A DNA stretch of 64,000 bases from Calendula officinalis (Eukaryota > Streptophyta > Magnoliopsida > Asterales > Asteraceae), in contig OY970829.1 of assembly GCA_963853835.1 (NCBI GenBank), positions 76,754,901-76,818,900 of the forward strand, read 5' to 3'. Positions within the stretch are counted from its first letter, which is position 1. The number at the start of each line of letters is the position of its first letter. A program made the position numbers and the translations under genes. Below the pieces are notes generated by a model that was not told the DNA's origin, did not search any database, and was given only the letters and a program-made list of their open reading frames with translations. This document shows positions 35,743-47,300 of this stretch, piece by piece.

Positions 35743-37331
35743 AATGGCATGTCTATTTTGTCATTATGTTGGAAATCCATGATTGAGTTGGTAGAAGTGT
35801 ACGGTTCTCCTATGTTTGCATTTATTTAAGTATTTTCTTAATTTGAACTATCGGTTATATAACTAAGTGAATTTGGATTTCAACTTATGGAAATGATGAT
35901 GATGATGATGATCCTCTTATGTGACATGATTATGAGATGGTGTTTAATCACCACAATTTGGATTTTTAACACTTAATTTTTTATTGTTATTGTTATTTTT
36001 ATTTTTATTTATTTATTATATCTCAAAGCTTAACGGAGCAGCAATACTTTATCACTGCAAATTGGAGCATGGAAAGTGGAATTAGTGGATTAAAGTTTGG
36101 GGATAAATATTAGTACTAAAAGCACTTGTATTAATTTAGGTTATGAAGGAGAAAAGTGTATTCTAAGCTAGTGAGTAGGTGATAGAATTTAGACATTTAG
36201 CTGTAGATAAAATATATTCTAGATTTGGGGGGTACAGTTCTAGAATGAAAAATTGAAAATGAGAATCAACTAAACCTAAGAATTTGGCAACGACATCACG
36301 ATTGTTACAAATGATCTTTATTGAGTTGATGGAAGTGGAAGAAGTGGTCAAGTCAAACATGTTGCTTTCTCTTGCAAATATGGTGTAAAGATAGCTAGCT
36401 TGAAGGAAGGTCAACATGCCGTTTGACTTGTGGGTGAGTGTACACTGTCTCAGTTTTCTGGGTATATATAATATAATATAAATATAAATATATCTGGAAC
36501 TCATATTAACGTTATTCTAGGAGTTTCCCTTGTTTTAGAACTTTCTGGAAGGTATATGCTTTTTAGTCTTTACTTTATGGTACTTGTTTTCCGACTCCAT
36601 TAGAAGCCTTGGAATGCTGAGGTGGCAAGAGAGCATGTGGGGTTCCACATTTCAGTTTCTGTTGAATTATTCTTGCTAGAATCATACCTCTTGTATTTAA
36701 AGTAGGTGGATGCTGCAATCTGACAAACCTAGAAGAATTTGATTTCTTTCATTTAATGGAATTCCTTTTCTTTTGCCAGCCAAACAGGATAGGGAATTAA
36801 CTGTAAACCAAACAGAATCTCAGATATGAAAGGAAATTGATTATCAGTGACTAAACTTTCTGATACCTTTACTAGGCATAGTTAACCTCGTGAGTATTTG
36901 GAGGTATACAAGTATCCGGGTTTTGGTGAAGCCCGGTGATTTATGACCCGGTTGAAGCATTTAATCACATATGAACTTCAATTTTTGGGTCGAAATTGGA
37001 AACCGAATCAGGCGATTTGGAAGACAATATGGCGATTTTGGAAACTAGATCATGGGAAATCAGATGATTTGACCCAGGTTGACCTGACGGTGTTGAACCG
37101 TAACCCGGCCATCGTACCAGATCAACTAAAAACCCGGGTTTTAAATATCATACGGAATCACCACGTAGAAAACAAGCATGGCAATAGAAAAATAAACACA
37201 CAGAAATCAACACAATATAAGCAAGTCTTTCTTATTGATTTCAAGTTAGGGTTTATACAAATTACAATCCCATGATCCGTATTTTGTTACACTACACTGG
37301 CCGCATCAACATCTGCTATACACATTTTAAC

Positions 37332-37711
37332 CAGTGTTTTAAAATCCGGAATCGGGACCCGTGAAGAGAGAGCGGGTCAAAAGTATCCGGATTTTTTCTC
37401 ATTAATGACATATTGCGACCCGATAGGTTTTTGTGAAACCCGGCCGACCATTTGTGTCACAATTGTAGCCTCTAATCTTGTTTGATCTTTAATTTTGAAA
37501 ACTGATTCGTCGAAATTGGAAACCGAGTGAGGCGATTTGGAAGATGACACGGAGATTCTGGATAATGGGAAATAATGCGATTTAGAAAGTGATTAGGCAA
37601 TTTTGCAAACCGAATCATGCGAAATCAGACGATTTGACCCGGGTTGACCCGCTGGCTCAACCTTGACCCAACCATCATACCGAGTGTAAAAACCTAGGTT
37701 TTAAAACGTTG
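37332..37711. mobile_element. hAT-like non-autonomous element
   Basis: The ends are CAGTGTTTTAAAA and the inverse of CAACGTTTTAAAA. The flanking 8-mers ATTTTAAC (37324-37331) and ATATTAAC (37712-37719) match at 7 of 8 positions, fitting an old hAT target duplication. The interior has repeated GACCCGG motifs. Confidence 0.6.
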
Positions 37712-38359
37712 ATATTAACTATAAGTTGGTGGGCTAGTCTTGATGACATCATCCTTTGTTGTTGAGATGGCACATTGGATATCAGAACACTAAGATTTGA
37801 AAGGAGGTTATCAATGACTAATTTTGTGATGGCACCAAAGGACAGCAATGCTTCTTGGATTGTTAATTTGCTATGTATTTGACCCGAGTTATCCCCTTAT
37901 TATTTGTTGCAAGGTTTTTTTATAAATAATTAATTTGTTCTAAACTATCCCCTTATATATTTGTTTTCTGTTGCAGATGAAGGTGGAATTCATTTCCTAA
38001 TGGTTTGACAAGAGCAAGTATGATTTATATCTGATGTGTCAAAATAGGTAACATCCTAAATCCTGCTCGTTATATACAAACTTGACCCGAATTAAATTCA
38101 AATTACATGACAAAATTCTAAATAACAATCGTATTTTTTAACAAATTACCATACGAATGCAATCAATTTGCGCTTATAGGAAATTATAGCCTCCCAATCG
38201 TATTATAGAACTTTCAGTTAAATATTTGCAGGTTTTCCAGTTGGATTTATGCACTGCGAATCGTGAACACAGATCAGTATGTTTTTCTTGCCCCTAGTTA
38301 TTTTTAAGGATTATTGGTAGTGGTGGCAAAATGGACGGTTTGGGTAATGAGTCAAAATG

Positions 38360-38636
38360 GGTAAGATTCTTTACTTTATAAATTACACTGGTAATTCTTA
38401 TTTTGGAAAAATTTTAGTTTAAAGTTCGTTAAATATTTCAATTGAAAAAGGACTACCAGTATAATTTGAAAGGACTACAGTACAAGTGTACTTCTTCATC
38501 AAGAAAATTTAACAGATGACGGATGTTAGGTTAAAGGACTGTAGGTGTACAATATAATGACTACTAGTATAATTTTAAACAGTAAAGGACCACTGATGAA
38601 TTTTGGGGTAAACCTCAAGAACCATCTTTGTAATTT
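38360..38636. mobile_element. Decayed Mutator-type MITE
   Basis: The right part matches the inverse end (AACCATCTTTGTAATTTACT) of the copies at 10564 and 63269. The left end is mutated, so the left boundary is a guess. Confidence 0.5.
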
Positions 38637-40615
38637 ACTCTTTTGGCATCGTTGTGTTGCGTTGACTCAAAAAACTTTTTGCTCAAAAATCCATAAGTTT
38701 TTTGAATGATATAGTTAGTTTCAACTAGGGTCTACGGAAATTATACTATCTGGACAACAGTCTAGTTTTTTGAATGAAATAATTTAGGTTTGTTGATTAA
38801 AAATACTTTTTGGGCAACCGACTTTGTTACAATATATAATTTGCTCAATGAGGTTTGATAATAACCAGTAAAAGACTTTGAACATAAGTTTGCACACAGA
38901 CTGGGGCCGAAACTGGCAAACTGGATCATATTGAGCTATATCAGTTTGGTTCTCGGTTTGAATTTTTGTACGAAAATCTGTTTTTGGTCCGATCCAAAAT
39001 CGAAAAAAGTTGAAAAAACACCTTAAAAAACTTGGTTCTCAGTCCGGTTCGGTCCAATGTATCATTGATTTTGTCCTTGGTCCGGATGAAACCATTTTCT
39101 TGGTTCTTTGTCCGGTCTTGTTTCGAGTGGTTCGAGTCTGTTATTGGACTATGCACATGCTAATGGAACGTGCATAAAGTTCCGTTTATTGTTTTAATTC
39201 TTTCAACAGAGAATTTTAGTTTCATTTATTGTTTTAGATGGATGAAATTGATTGTGGTTCTTTATATTTAATTACGACAAAGAATGACGTTTATATTTAA
39301 CCTCAAATGAAGCATTTTCTTGGTGATTTTCAAACTCCGATGACCATATAATAGATTAACAAAAAGTTGGTAGTCATTCCTAAGGGTGGCAACTGGCAAA
39401 TATGAATCCGACATGCAAATATACGGGTTAGGGTTGTGTCTGAAAAGTTCATATTTGAGTTGATAAACGGATCTTCTTGCTAATAGGTAGTGATTTATGC
39501 ACCATAACTTTTAATACATATACCACAACTGTTGCATTAAGGGGTTGTACAGTTAACTTTAAAACTTGTATATTGTGGTGTGGACATTAAAAGTTGTGGT
39601 GCAGAAATAAACTCCCCTTGCTAATACGTGTAAAACTACAACTATAAATTCAACCTGATTAAACTCTAAAGAATTTCATGTTATAATAAAGATTTATATA
39701 TACCTGTAAAAGAACTCTAAAGTTGAAAGAAAAACCATACTAAAAAGCCACAAGTTTTTTAATAAGTTGGATCATTTTTGTTATTAGGTTTTGTTTTTTT
39801 GAACGACAAATAGTACTAGTAGTAAATTTGTTACCCAAAACATATGAGAAAAGCAAATTTACCGTTGATCTTTCCAAAATTATATGGAGAATTTCTATAA
39901 TTTTCTCTCTATTTTTGTTTTTTATTTGAGTTTTGTAAGTGAAAAACATCTAAATAAAAATTCTTTGATAATGACAGAGATTATGAAATTATCTAGTCGG
40001 CGAAACACTTTTTCTTATATATATGATAGGCAGCTCATCATTTGCTCTATATTTAATTTATATATATGTGATTTATGTGAGCACCAATTGATTCAACGGG
40101 CCACGTGGAACATTACGTGACGTTTATTGGTTCTGTTCACCTACCCTACATCGTGTGTGTTTGGTGCACCTCAACCCTCTTCCAACGGGATCCTTCCAAG
40201 TTCCAACGGTGATATGCATACAATAATATCTAATTTATAGAAAAAAATACATTTGGATATATTAGATCAAAACCCGTTTTGTTTTATTAATTAATCCGGA
40301 TTAACTTCTTTTTATTTCTTTTTGATTGAGTTTTCTTTTCGTCTTACTTGTTGATTTTATTAATTAATTCGGATATTCCCTTCAATTGAGTTATAGCTTG
40401 CGTTAAACCTTAAAAATGATACTTCCTTAAACCATAAAACAATGTCCATAGATTGGTGCATCTTGCTTTGACTGGTGTCAAGCAGGACATCAATTGATAC
40501 CTTCAATTTTTACTAAATCAATTGACATAGACTAATACCCATTTTTCTTCAGTTTATTGGGCTCTCCACCATTACAAAATATGGACACATAAAATAGCAA
40601 TACTCTATTAAAGTA

Positions 40616-40894
40616 TCATGTCTCTTCACTTCGGTTAATAGAAGGGATCCTTCTCTGCCCATCCAAAGGCATGGTTAGGAGTGGTATCATGAAAATTTTC
40701 AAATGTAGGTAAAATTTTGGGATAGAAGTGAGGTTCTTCGAATCTTGTAAACACCTCTTTGTAGTGTCAAGTATGGGGGATTTTTCCCTAGAGATCTCTA
40801 TGAGGGCTCGGTTTGCCGTGTAAATGAACTCGAACCCGAGGTGCTCGTTGAAATAATGTGAGTAGGCTTCCATTGTATCATTTGTCGTTTCCAA
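40616..40894 (-). other. Orphan 92-codon open frame, possible gene fragment
   Basis: The frame runs ATG to stop with a balanced composition (METTNDTMEAYSHYFNEHLG at the start), unlike the AT-rich shadow frames around it. I do not recognise the family. It borders a repeat at 40900-41220, so it may be part of a transposon or a captured piece. No introns or upstream exons could be joined with confidence. Confidence 0.3.
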
Positions 40895-41578
40895 ATATCG
40901 TGAACTAAATCAATCAATATTATTTTGAAGAAAGTTTAATCGTAAACTAAATAAATCAAAAACATAATTCACGTGTTAGTTAATTCGAGAATAAAATTAT
41001 TAAAATTTAGAAATATAAAAATAAAATACAATTTTTTATAGTGTCAGATTTTGTATATAAAATTTATATTCTTAATCCATATTCATAGTTACTCAGTAAC
41101 TTAATATATGACTTGTATTAGTTATTGCTTATATATTATATATCTTTGAATGAGCAAAATCAAAAGTGAACTAAACCATATAAAATTTATAATAATCGAA
41201 AAAAATTAGGGTGGGCAGAAGTATCGACCGGGGTATGATACCAACGATTTGAACGACAAGTTAGTAAGTTAGTGGTTCGGCATATGCAGTGACATCCAAA
41301 CGGGCAATATGTATTTCTCGAATATATCTCCTATTTTTTGGGGAATAAACCCCACCACCTTTTAATCTCCTAAAGAATACCCCCAACAATATTAAATCAA
41401 GACTTTTTGAAGGCAAACTCTCCAAAATAACCTTCAATAGTTAATTAATCTAGACCAATTAAATCAACGCAATAATTAATCAGGTGTATCACATGCCAAC
41501 ATCAACGCCCCGTTTCTTCCTCTCTTTTGCACCGCCCCATTTCCTACTCCAAACCCTTGCCGCCGTTCGCCGGAGACA

Positions 41579-42133
41579 ATGACAACGTACGGCACCATTT
41601 CGACGTCAACCGGCGGAGGTACAAATCTGGAATACCTCTCCCGCGCAAAAGATCGCATAAAAACAGGACTCGGTACTCGCCGGCCATGGAAGGAGATGCT
41701 CAATTTGGCTTCAATTAACCTCCCTCACGGCATCTCTGAAGCATTTCCACGAATTAAAACCAACATCGGCTACTTCCGCATGAACTACGCCATTATTATG
41801 CTCCTAATTTTGTTCTTAAGTCTCTTATGGCATCCGATTTCTTTGATCGTGTTCGTTGTGCTGATGGCGGCCTGGTTGTTCCTCTACTTTCTTCGAGACG
41901 AACCGCTAGTGATTTTCCACCGTGTGATTGATGATCGTGTTGTTCTAACGGTTCTAGCTGTTGTAACGATTGGTTTGCTGTTGTTGACCGGCGCTACAAT
42001 GAACATTTTGTTGTCGATTGCGATCGGAGTGGTGGTTGTGGTGGTTCACGGTGTTTTCAGGAAGACTGATGATTTGTGTTTAGATGAAGACGGTGTTGAA
42101 GCAGGTGGCTATTTGGTTGCTTCTTCATCATAG
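41579..42133 (+). CDS. PRA1 family protein, F clade
   Basis: A single exon of 184 aa, the usual length for plant PRA1.F proteins, which are also intronless. The cytosolic N-terminus has SRAKDRIKTGLGTRRPW (21-37). The conserved FPRIKTNIGYFRMNYA (56-71) leads into four hydrophobic segments near 68-86, 87-104, 121-138 and 140-158, paired as two hairpins. Between them is the conserved WLFLYFLRDEPL (99-110). The tail is acidic (DDLCLDED, 164-171). PRA1 proteins are small Rab-interacting membrane proteins of the ER/Golgi/endosome that act in vesicle traffic. The ATG is preceded by GACA and matches the family start. From memory the Arabidopsis genes of this clade next to CYP90D1 or FLX-like 3 are PRA1.F2, F3 and F4. 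Substrate Rabs are not known. Confidence 0.93.
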   Translation: MTTYGTISTSTGGGTNLEYLSRAKDRIKTGLGTRRPWKEMLNLASINLPHGISEAFPRIKTNIGYFRMNYAIIMLLILFLSLLWHPISLIVFVVLMAAWLFLYFLRDEPLVIFHRVIDDRVVLTVLAVVTIGLLLLTGATMNILLSIAIGVVVVVVHGVFRKTDDLCLDEDGVEAGGYLVASSS

Positions 42134-42928
42134 AAGGTGTGTTTTCAGGTCTTTCAGTTTCAGTTGTTTCTCTATGTTTGTTAATTGTATGATTTACAGC
42201 TTTACGAATGTTGATTTGTGATCCTTGAAGCTGCTGTTCGTTTTGATTTTTTAGCAAGAACAAATTTGTTTGTAAAATTTTATTTAAACCCTGTGTATTT
42301 TGTAATTCCTTTAGTAAGTTCAATCTTTGCACATCACGGAAATCCAAATAAAAAAAAAATTCAGTTTGAAACTGATTTTACGATTGTATTGTGAATAAAG
42401 TATTGTTTTTAATAAGAAAATCTGAGGCTGGATCGAGATCATGTAATGTGTTGAGTGCTGACTTGATTTTGACTGCATTTATATGCCTGCAACTAACTCT
42501 TGATCCAAACATTTCCTCAATAAGTCAATAATGAACTATAGCGAGATTTATTGAATCCTGTATAGTATTATAGTTTTTCTCAAAAGACTATAACTGAAAA
42601 GAAATTAAATACTTGATAAGCTTTCTTATTGAATTATTTATTATTTGGATCAATTGACTTAAAATTATGGATTTTCCGTAATGGTTTAGATTATGAATGT
42701 TTTGTAAGATTGAATTTGCGGCTTAATCTTATGTTGATGCATTGATTTATATGTTCGTCCGTTTGTCTACTTCATGTTCCTTTAAGTTCGTTTAAGATCT
42801 CAACGAACGAATATAAATAAATAGACATTAGTTATATTTTTAATGCATCAAAACGAATATGAAAAATTCGTTCATTTGTTCGATTAAGCATAAACACACA
42901 TATACGATTATACAAACAAAACCCTTTA

Positions 42929-43212
42929 GACTACGCGTAACCCACCGGTCGCAGGGCATTTGGTCGCCCCTGGTCAGCCTCCTCGACGCGTCCCACTCCA
43001 TTATAAGGCCAGACCTGCGACGCGTCCCATGGCCCTATTGGTCGGCCAGACGACCGATACGGGTCGTGGGAAAATCGAAGGAGGTGGGTTTTTTTAAGGG
43101 AAATGGTTTGGTCGCCTGGTTACGTGGGTTTGGTCGGGATTTCTTATGTGTTTGGTCGGGCTGATGTGGCAGGGGTGACCGATATCATATCGGTCACCCA
43201 TTACGCATAGTC
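42929..43212. mobile_element. PIF/Harbinger-like MITE
   Basis: TTA flanks both ends (42926-42928, 43213-43215). The inverted ends are GACTACGCGTAA and GACTATGCGTAA. The interior is GC-rich with many GGTCG motifs, in contrast to its AT-rich surroundings. Confidence 0.75.
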
Positions 43213-43547
43213 TTAGTGTTCGTTTGGTTTATTTGGGTAAATAAGCTCATTAAGGAAAATGCTAAGATTGAATGTAGTTGTCAACGATACGCAACAACAC
43301 ATGTCCCCCAATCATTTTCATTTGGTTTGGTCGTTCAGATGACTGATGGTTGTTGCATGTTATGTGCATTGGTCACTTGCACATTATGCATGATAAGTGA
43401 TACATGTATTGATAAAATTTATTTATTGTTTGTTTGGTCATTTGTTCACTACTACATGTGTTTGGTCGAGTTTGTCATTTGTTTAGTCTAGAGAGAGAAA
43501 CTGATGTGACGTTAATGTGATACCAATTATCAAATCCATTACACTTA

Positions 43548-44081
43548 GGTGGCGTTTGATTTCGACTTAATCGACTTAATGGGGAAATAACTATATGGGG
43601 AAAGTCATAAAGAGACTTTTTGTTTATGTCTTAATCCAGACGGCATGACTTAACCGAAAAAACCATGAGATGATGCTTTCCCCATTAAGTCATAATTTTT
43701 TTTTCTTCTTTATATTTATGCAATTTATATTAATTAAAATTTCATGTTTTATATGGTCCGGTCAAAAAAATATTTAATTTATAATTTTATTCTTTTAAAA
43801 CAAAATTTTTATTTTAAATTTTAACTTTATAACTTATATATCAAAGAAAAATTTATTATTAAAAACTTCAATTTAAAATTATATATATCACTTAATTATG
43901 TTTTTTATAATAATGAAAAATTGAAAATTGAAAATTGAAAAATTGTTAAATATTATTATTAAGACTATTGGCTCAGCTTGAAAAACAAACGAGAATACTA
44001 ATTTACCGAGACAGACATAATATATCCAGACAGACACTTTAACCAGACAGAACTTAATGAGTAAAAAAAACAAACAACCCC
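43548..44081. mobile_element. PIF/Harbinger-like MITE (GTTTG family)
   Basis: TTA flanks both ends (43545-43547, 44082-44084). The ends are GGTGGCGTTTGATTT and GGGGTTGTTTGTTTT. The AGACAGAC motifs near the right end are shared with 17917-18615. Confidence 0.65.
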
Positions 44082-44312
44082 TTAGTCTAATAAGCAAGGA
44101 GATCCTCATTAAGCTAAAACCAGGGCAGGGTCTATCATTATAGGTCAGAGTTGCTTCACCGATTTCGTCATTTCATTCAAAAGAACATACTCGCTCACGA
44201 GAGACTCAACCACAACACTTGGTGCAATTTTCTTCATTCGTGATAAATTACAAAATAAATAAAAGAAACTAACAACTAACCAATTCCCATACACGACAAA
44301 CAAAAAAGTTAG

Positions 44313-47300
44313 TTAAGTTGATCGTCTTTGCCAATACGAAGAAGGCCGCATTGAGTCAAGTGAAAGCTTACTACCAAACTCTGTCTCCCTCATTGGGCTT
44401 TGTTGATGATCAAAATAGATCCTACCACTTCGGTTCCCAACATCATGACTTGAATCCATTATCATATCGCCTTCTAGTATCCGTAACACCTTATAAAAAT
44501 AACAAATATTTAACAACTATTTAAAAAAGTTAACAAATATTTAAAATGGAAATAAAAACAGGTTAAAATTTGATGAAAGGGATTAAGTACCTGTGACATA
44601 CGAGGACGTAACTGTGGATCTCTTTTAATACAAAGTGAAGCAGCTTGTAACATGCAATAAACTTCTTGTTCTGAGTAAGCGTTACCTAACCGTGGGTCAA
44701 TTAACTCATCAATTGCATCTTCTTCCAACAGTGGCCGTGCCTAATAAACAAATGAATTAAAATTTTATTTTCTCATGTTCAGTTGACTCACAAACACAAC
44801 ACTTTCTTTGTTCACTTTATCCATGTGATTTGTATGAAATTATGGCTTTCGTCCCCTAACTTTTATTATTACACAGAAAATCCCTAATTTTGAAACTTGT
44901 AACACCATTAGTGTTAGAAGCTTTAAAACTAAGGACTATACATGTAATAAGAAAAGTCAAGAGACAAAATCCGTCATTGTAGACAAACTACATTTGACAG
45001 ATTTATGAAATTTAATCAAAACATATTGTTAAATAGTTTGGGTGTTAAATTTGATTGCAATTATTAGCTAAAAACGTTATTTTGGAGAATAGAATAGAGT
45101 AGAATAGAACGCACCCATTCTGTGAGGCATTGTTGGCCTTTGGGTCGGTTAAGATCCACTGCTTTTCGACCCGTAACAAGCTCCACGAGTACAACTCCAA
45201 ATGAATATACATCAGCTTTCTCGGTGATCTGGCCACTTTGTGCATACTCAGGAGCAAGGTATCTAATTAACAAAATTAATAAATAAATTATTTTTTATTT
45301 ATAATATAACGGAGAAGATGAAAAATAGAAGAAATTAATATAATTGAATTAAAGACTAACCCAAATGTTCCAATTACTCGTGTTTCTTCTCCAGTGTCAC
45401 CATCGGGTTGCCACCTTGCTAGACCAAAATCTCCTACCTTACAAAAAATAAAACACATGGTTTTTTAGTTTTTTTAAGTCAACAAGGGTTTTGACAAAAA
45501 GTCAAAAATCTTAAAAGTTCATATTTGAAGTTTTCACAGAAGAGCGAGTTAGCTAAAAGATTGATATGGTTTCAAGTTAAAACAAGTCAGGACAGGTTGA
45601 CCTAAACAACTTATTGTCCATAATTTATTATTTTTATAAATAATATATGTAATTATTAACTAAAAGAAGAATATACCAGTGGTTCAAAATCATGGGTGAT
45701 AAGGATATTGTTTGGCCTCATATCACGATGAACAATGCAACCAACTCTGCATTCTTCATGAAGATATCTCAACCCTCGGGCAGCTCCAACTGCCACCTTT
45801 TGTCGGGCATCCCATTCTAAAGGATCCCGATGTCGTCCTAAGATAGTCACATAAAATTAGGGTTACACGGATGCATAAAACAGAGTAAATAATAGAATAA
45901 AATAATGGCCAAAATGTATTTTAGTACCCAGTTATTGACTAACTAGGTTATCTACTACCCTGAATTATTAAAAGTGCAACATGATACTCGAACTTGACAA
46001 AATGGTCAATTAGTACCCTGGTTCACTTATTTGGTCTTGTTTTCCCACGTGATTTGCTTCTAATATCAATATATTGAGATGAATGTAAATTTTTTTAGTC
46101 CGTCAAAAGCTTCAACAAAAGTAAGCCAGGTAAGAAAACGCAATCAAATTGATGAGTCAGGGTACTTAATCGACTATGTTGTCAAGTTCAGGGTACCATG
46201 TTGCTCCTTTAATAGTTCAGGGTAGTAGAAAACCTAGTCAGCCAGGGGCGGTACCAGGAAAAATATTAAGAGTGGGCAAAACTTAAAAATTATAAACATG
46301 TAGCAAAATATAAGTCTATATTCAGGGCCGATCCAATCAATTTTTGGGCCCTGAGCAAAAATTTTAAAATTGGGCCTCCTAAATTAATTTTTTTCCAAAT
46401 AACTAAAAAATTTCCGCCAAATTAAAAGTGACGCCCCAAGTTAAATGTCCGGATTGGACCCTTTAGTCTGCTGATAATTAATATTTCGTTGTAGTTACCT
46501 TGATTTAAATAAGTTTACACATATGTATACATGAGTTGATTTTTTTGAAAGCGGCCCCCTAAATTTTGTGGGTCCTGGGCGGCCGCCCTTGTTGCCCATG
46601 CCTAGGGACGACCCTGTCTATATTTTAAGCCGTGAAAAAACAATACATATATTGAACTTGAGACCATGTCCTACCGCCCCTGGATGATGCGCCAATTAAA
46701 ATAGAAAAGCAAATAAAGATGTCTGATTAAATTATTTATGGGATGAAGATGACGAGAGCTTAAGGGCTTAACACTTCACTTTATGAACATCTGAAAAACT
46801 GAGAGTATTGAGAGGAGCGAAGGTCGATGGTCACCGATTTCTACCGCATAAAACCCTTTTTCTTTTAAGATTTGGGTGGTCAATTATACCAATATTATAA
46901 TTTATACTTTAGAAAATAAATAAAAAATAAAAAACCTAGAAATTGGGGGTGGTCAATGGCCCACCTTGACCCCCCCTTGCTACCGCCATTGTAGTCAGCC
47001 AAGATCAGGGTACTAAAATTGAAGTTTTTGATTTAAAAAACTTACCGTAAAGATGTGAATCTAACGATCCATTGCAAATATATTCATAAACAAGCAGCCT
47101 TCTTCCATCCTCGATACAAAAACCAATCAACATAACAACATTTCGATGTTGTGCACAGCTCAAAACTTCAACTTCTGAACAAAATTCTTGATCACCTTGA
47201 GAACTTGCTAATTTATGTTGTTTGACCGCAACCGTTTGACCATCTTGAAGAACACCTCTATGAACCGACCCGAACCCACCTTCAGCCAAAAAATTAGCTT

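Larger units (their letters stand above)
35743..41578. other. Intergenic region between the FLX-like and PRA1 genes
   Basis: No complete gene is seen. It holds the FLX-like 3' UTR, a hAT-like element (37332-37711) next to a related partial copy (about 36900-37160), a decayed Mutator-type MITE (about 38360-38636), an orphan open frame (40616-40894), and a repeat (about 40900-41220) that is an inverted relative of 25317-25930. A SINE-like piece lies at about 41240-41430. The frame at 36163-36504 on the minus strand begins in low complexity and is not supported. Confidence 0.65.
42134..44312. other. Intergenic, convergent gene ends with two MITEs
   Basis: PRA1 reads in from the left and the kinase gene ends here from the right, so this holds two 3' UTRs. 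MITEs lie at 42929-43212 and 43548-44081. The frame 42859-43164 is produced by the GC-richer MITE and is not a gene. Confidence 0.7.
45906..47026. mobile_element. Fold-back MITE in kinase intron 4, split by other elements
   Basis: The left and right arms carry the inverted TTTTAGTACCC and CAGGGTAGTAGAAAACC blocks of the copy at 11136-11566. The right arm is cut at 46242 by a hAT element and resumes at about 47000. The right end lies about 20 bp inside the splice donor of exon 4 (47045-47044 on the minus strand). Its own target duplication is not clear. Confidence 0.7.

Noticed and set aside
36163..36504. 113-codon minus-strand frame
   Set aside because: The start is low complexity, no family is recognised, and no exon partners can be joined.
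42859..43164. 101-codon plus-strand frame with Trp and Arg
   Set aside because: It lies across a Harbinger-like MITE with TTA duplications, so the composition comes from the GC-rich element.
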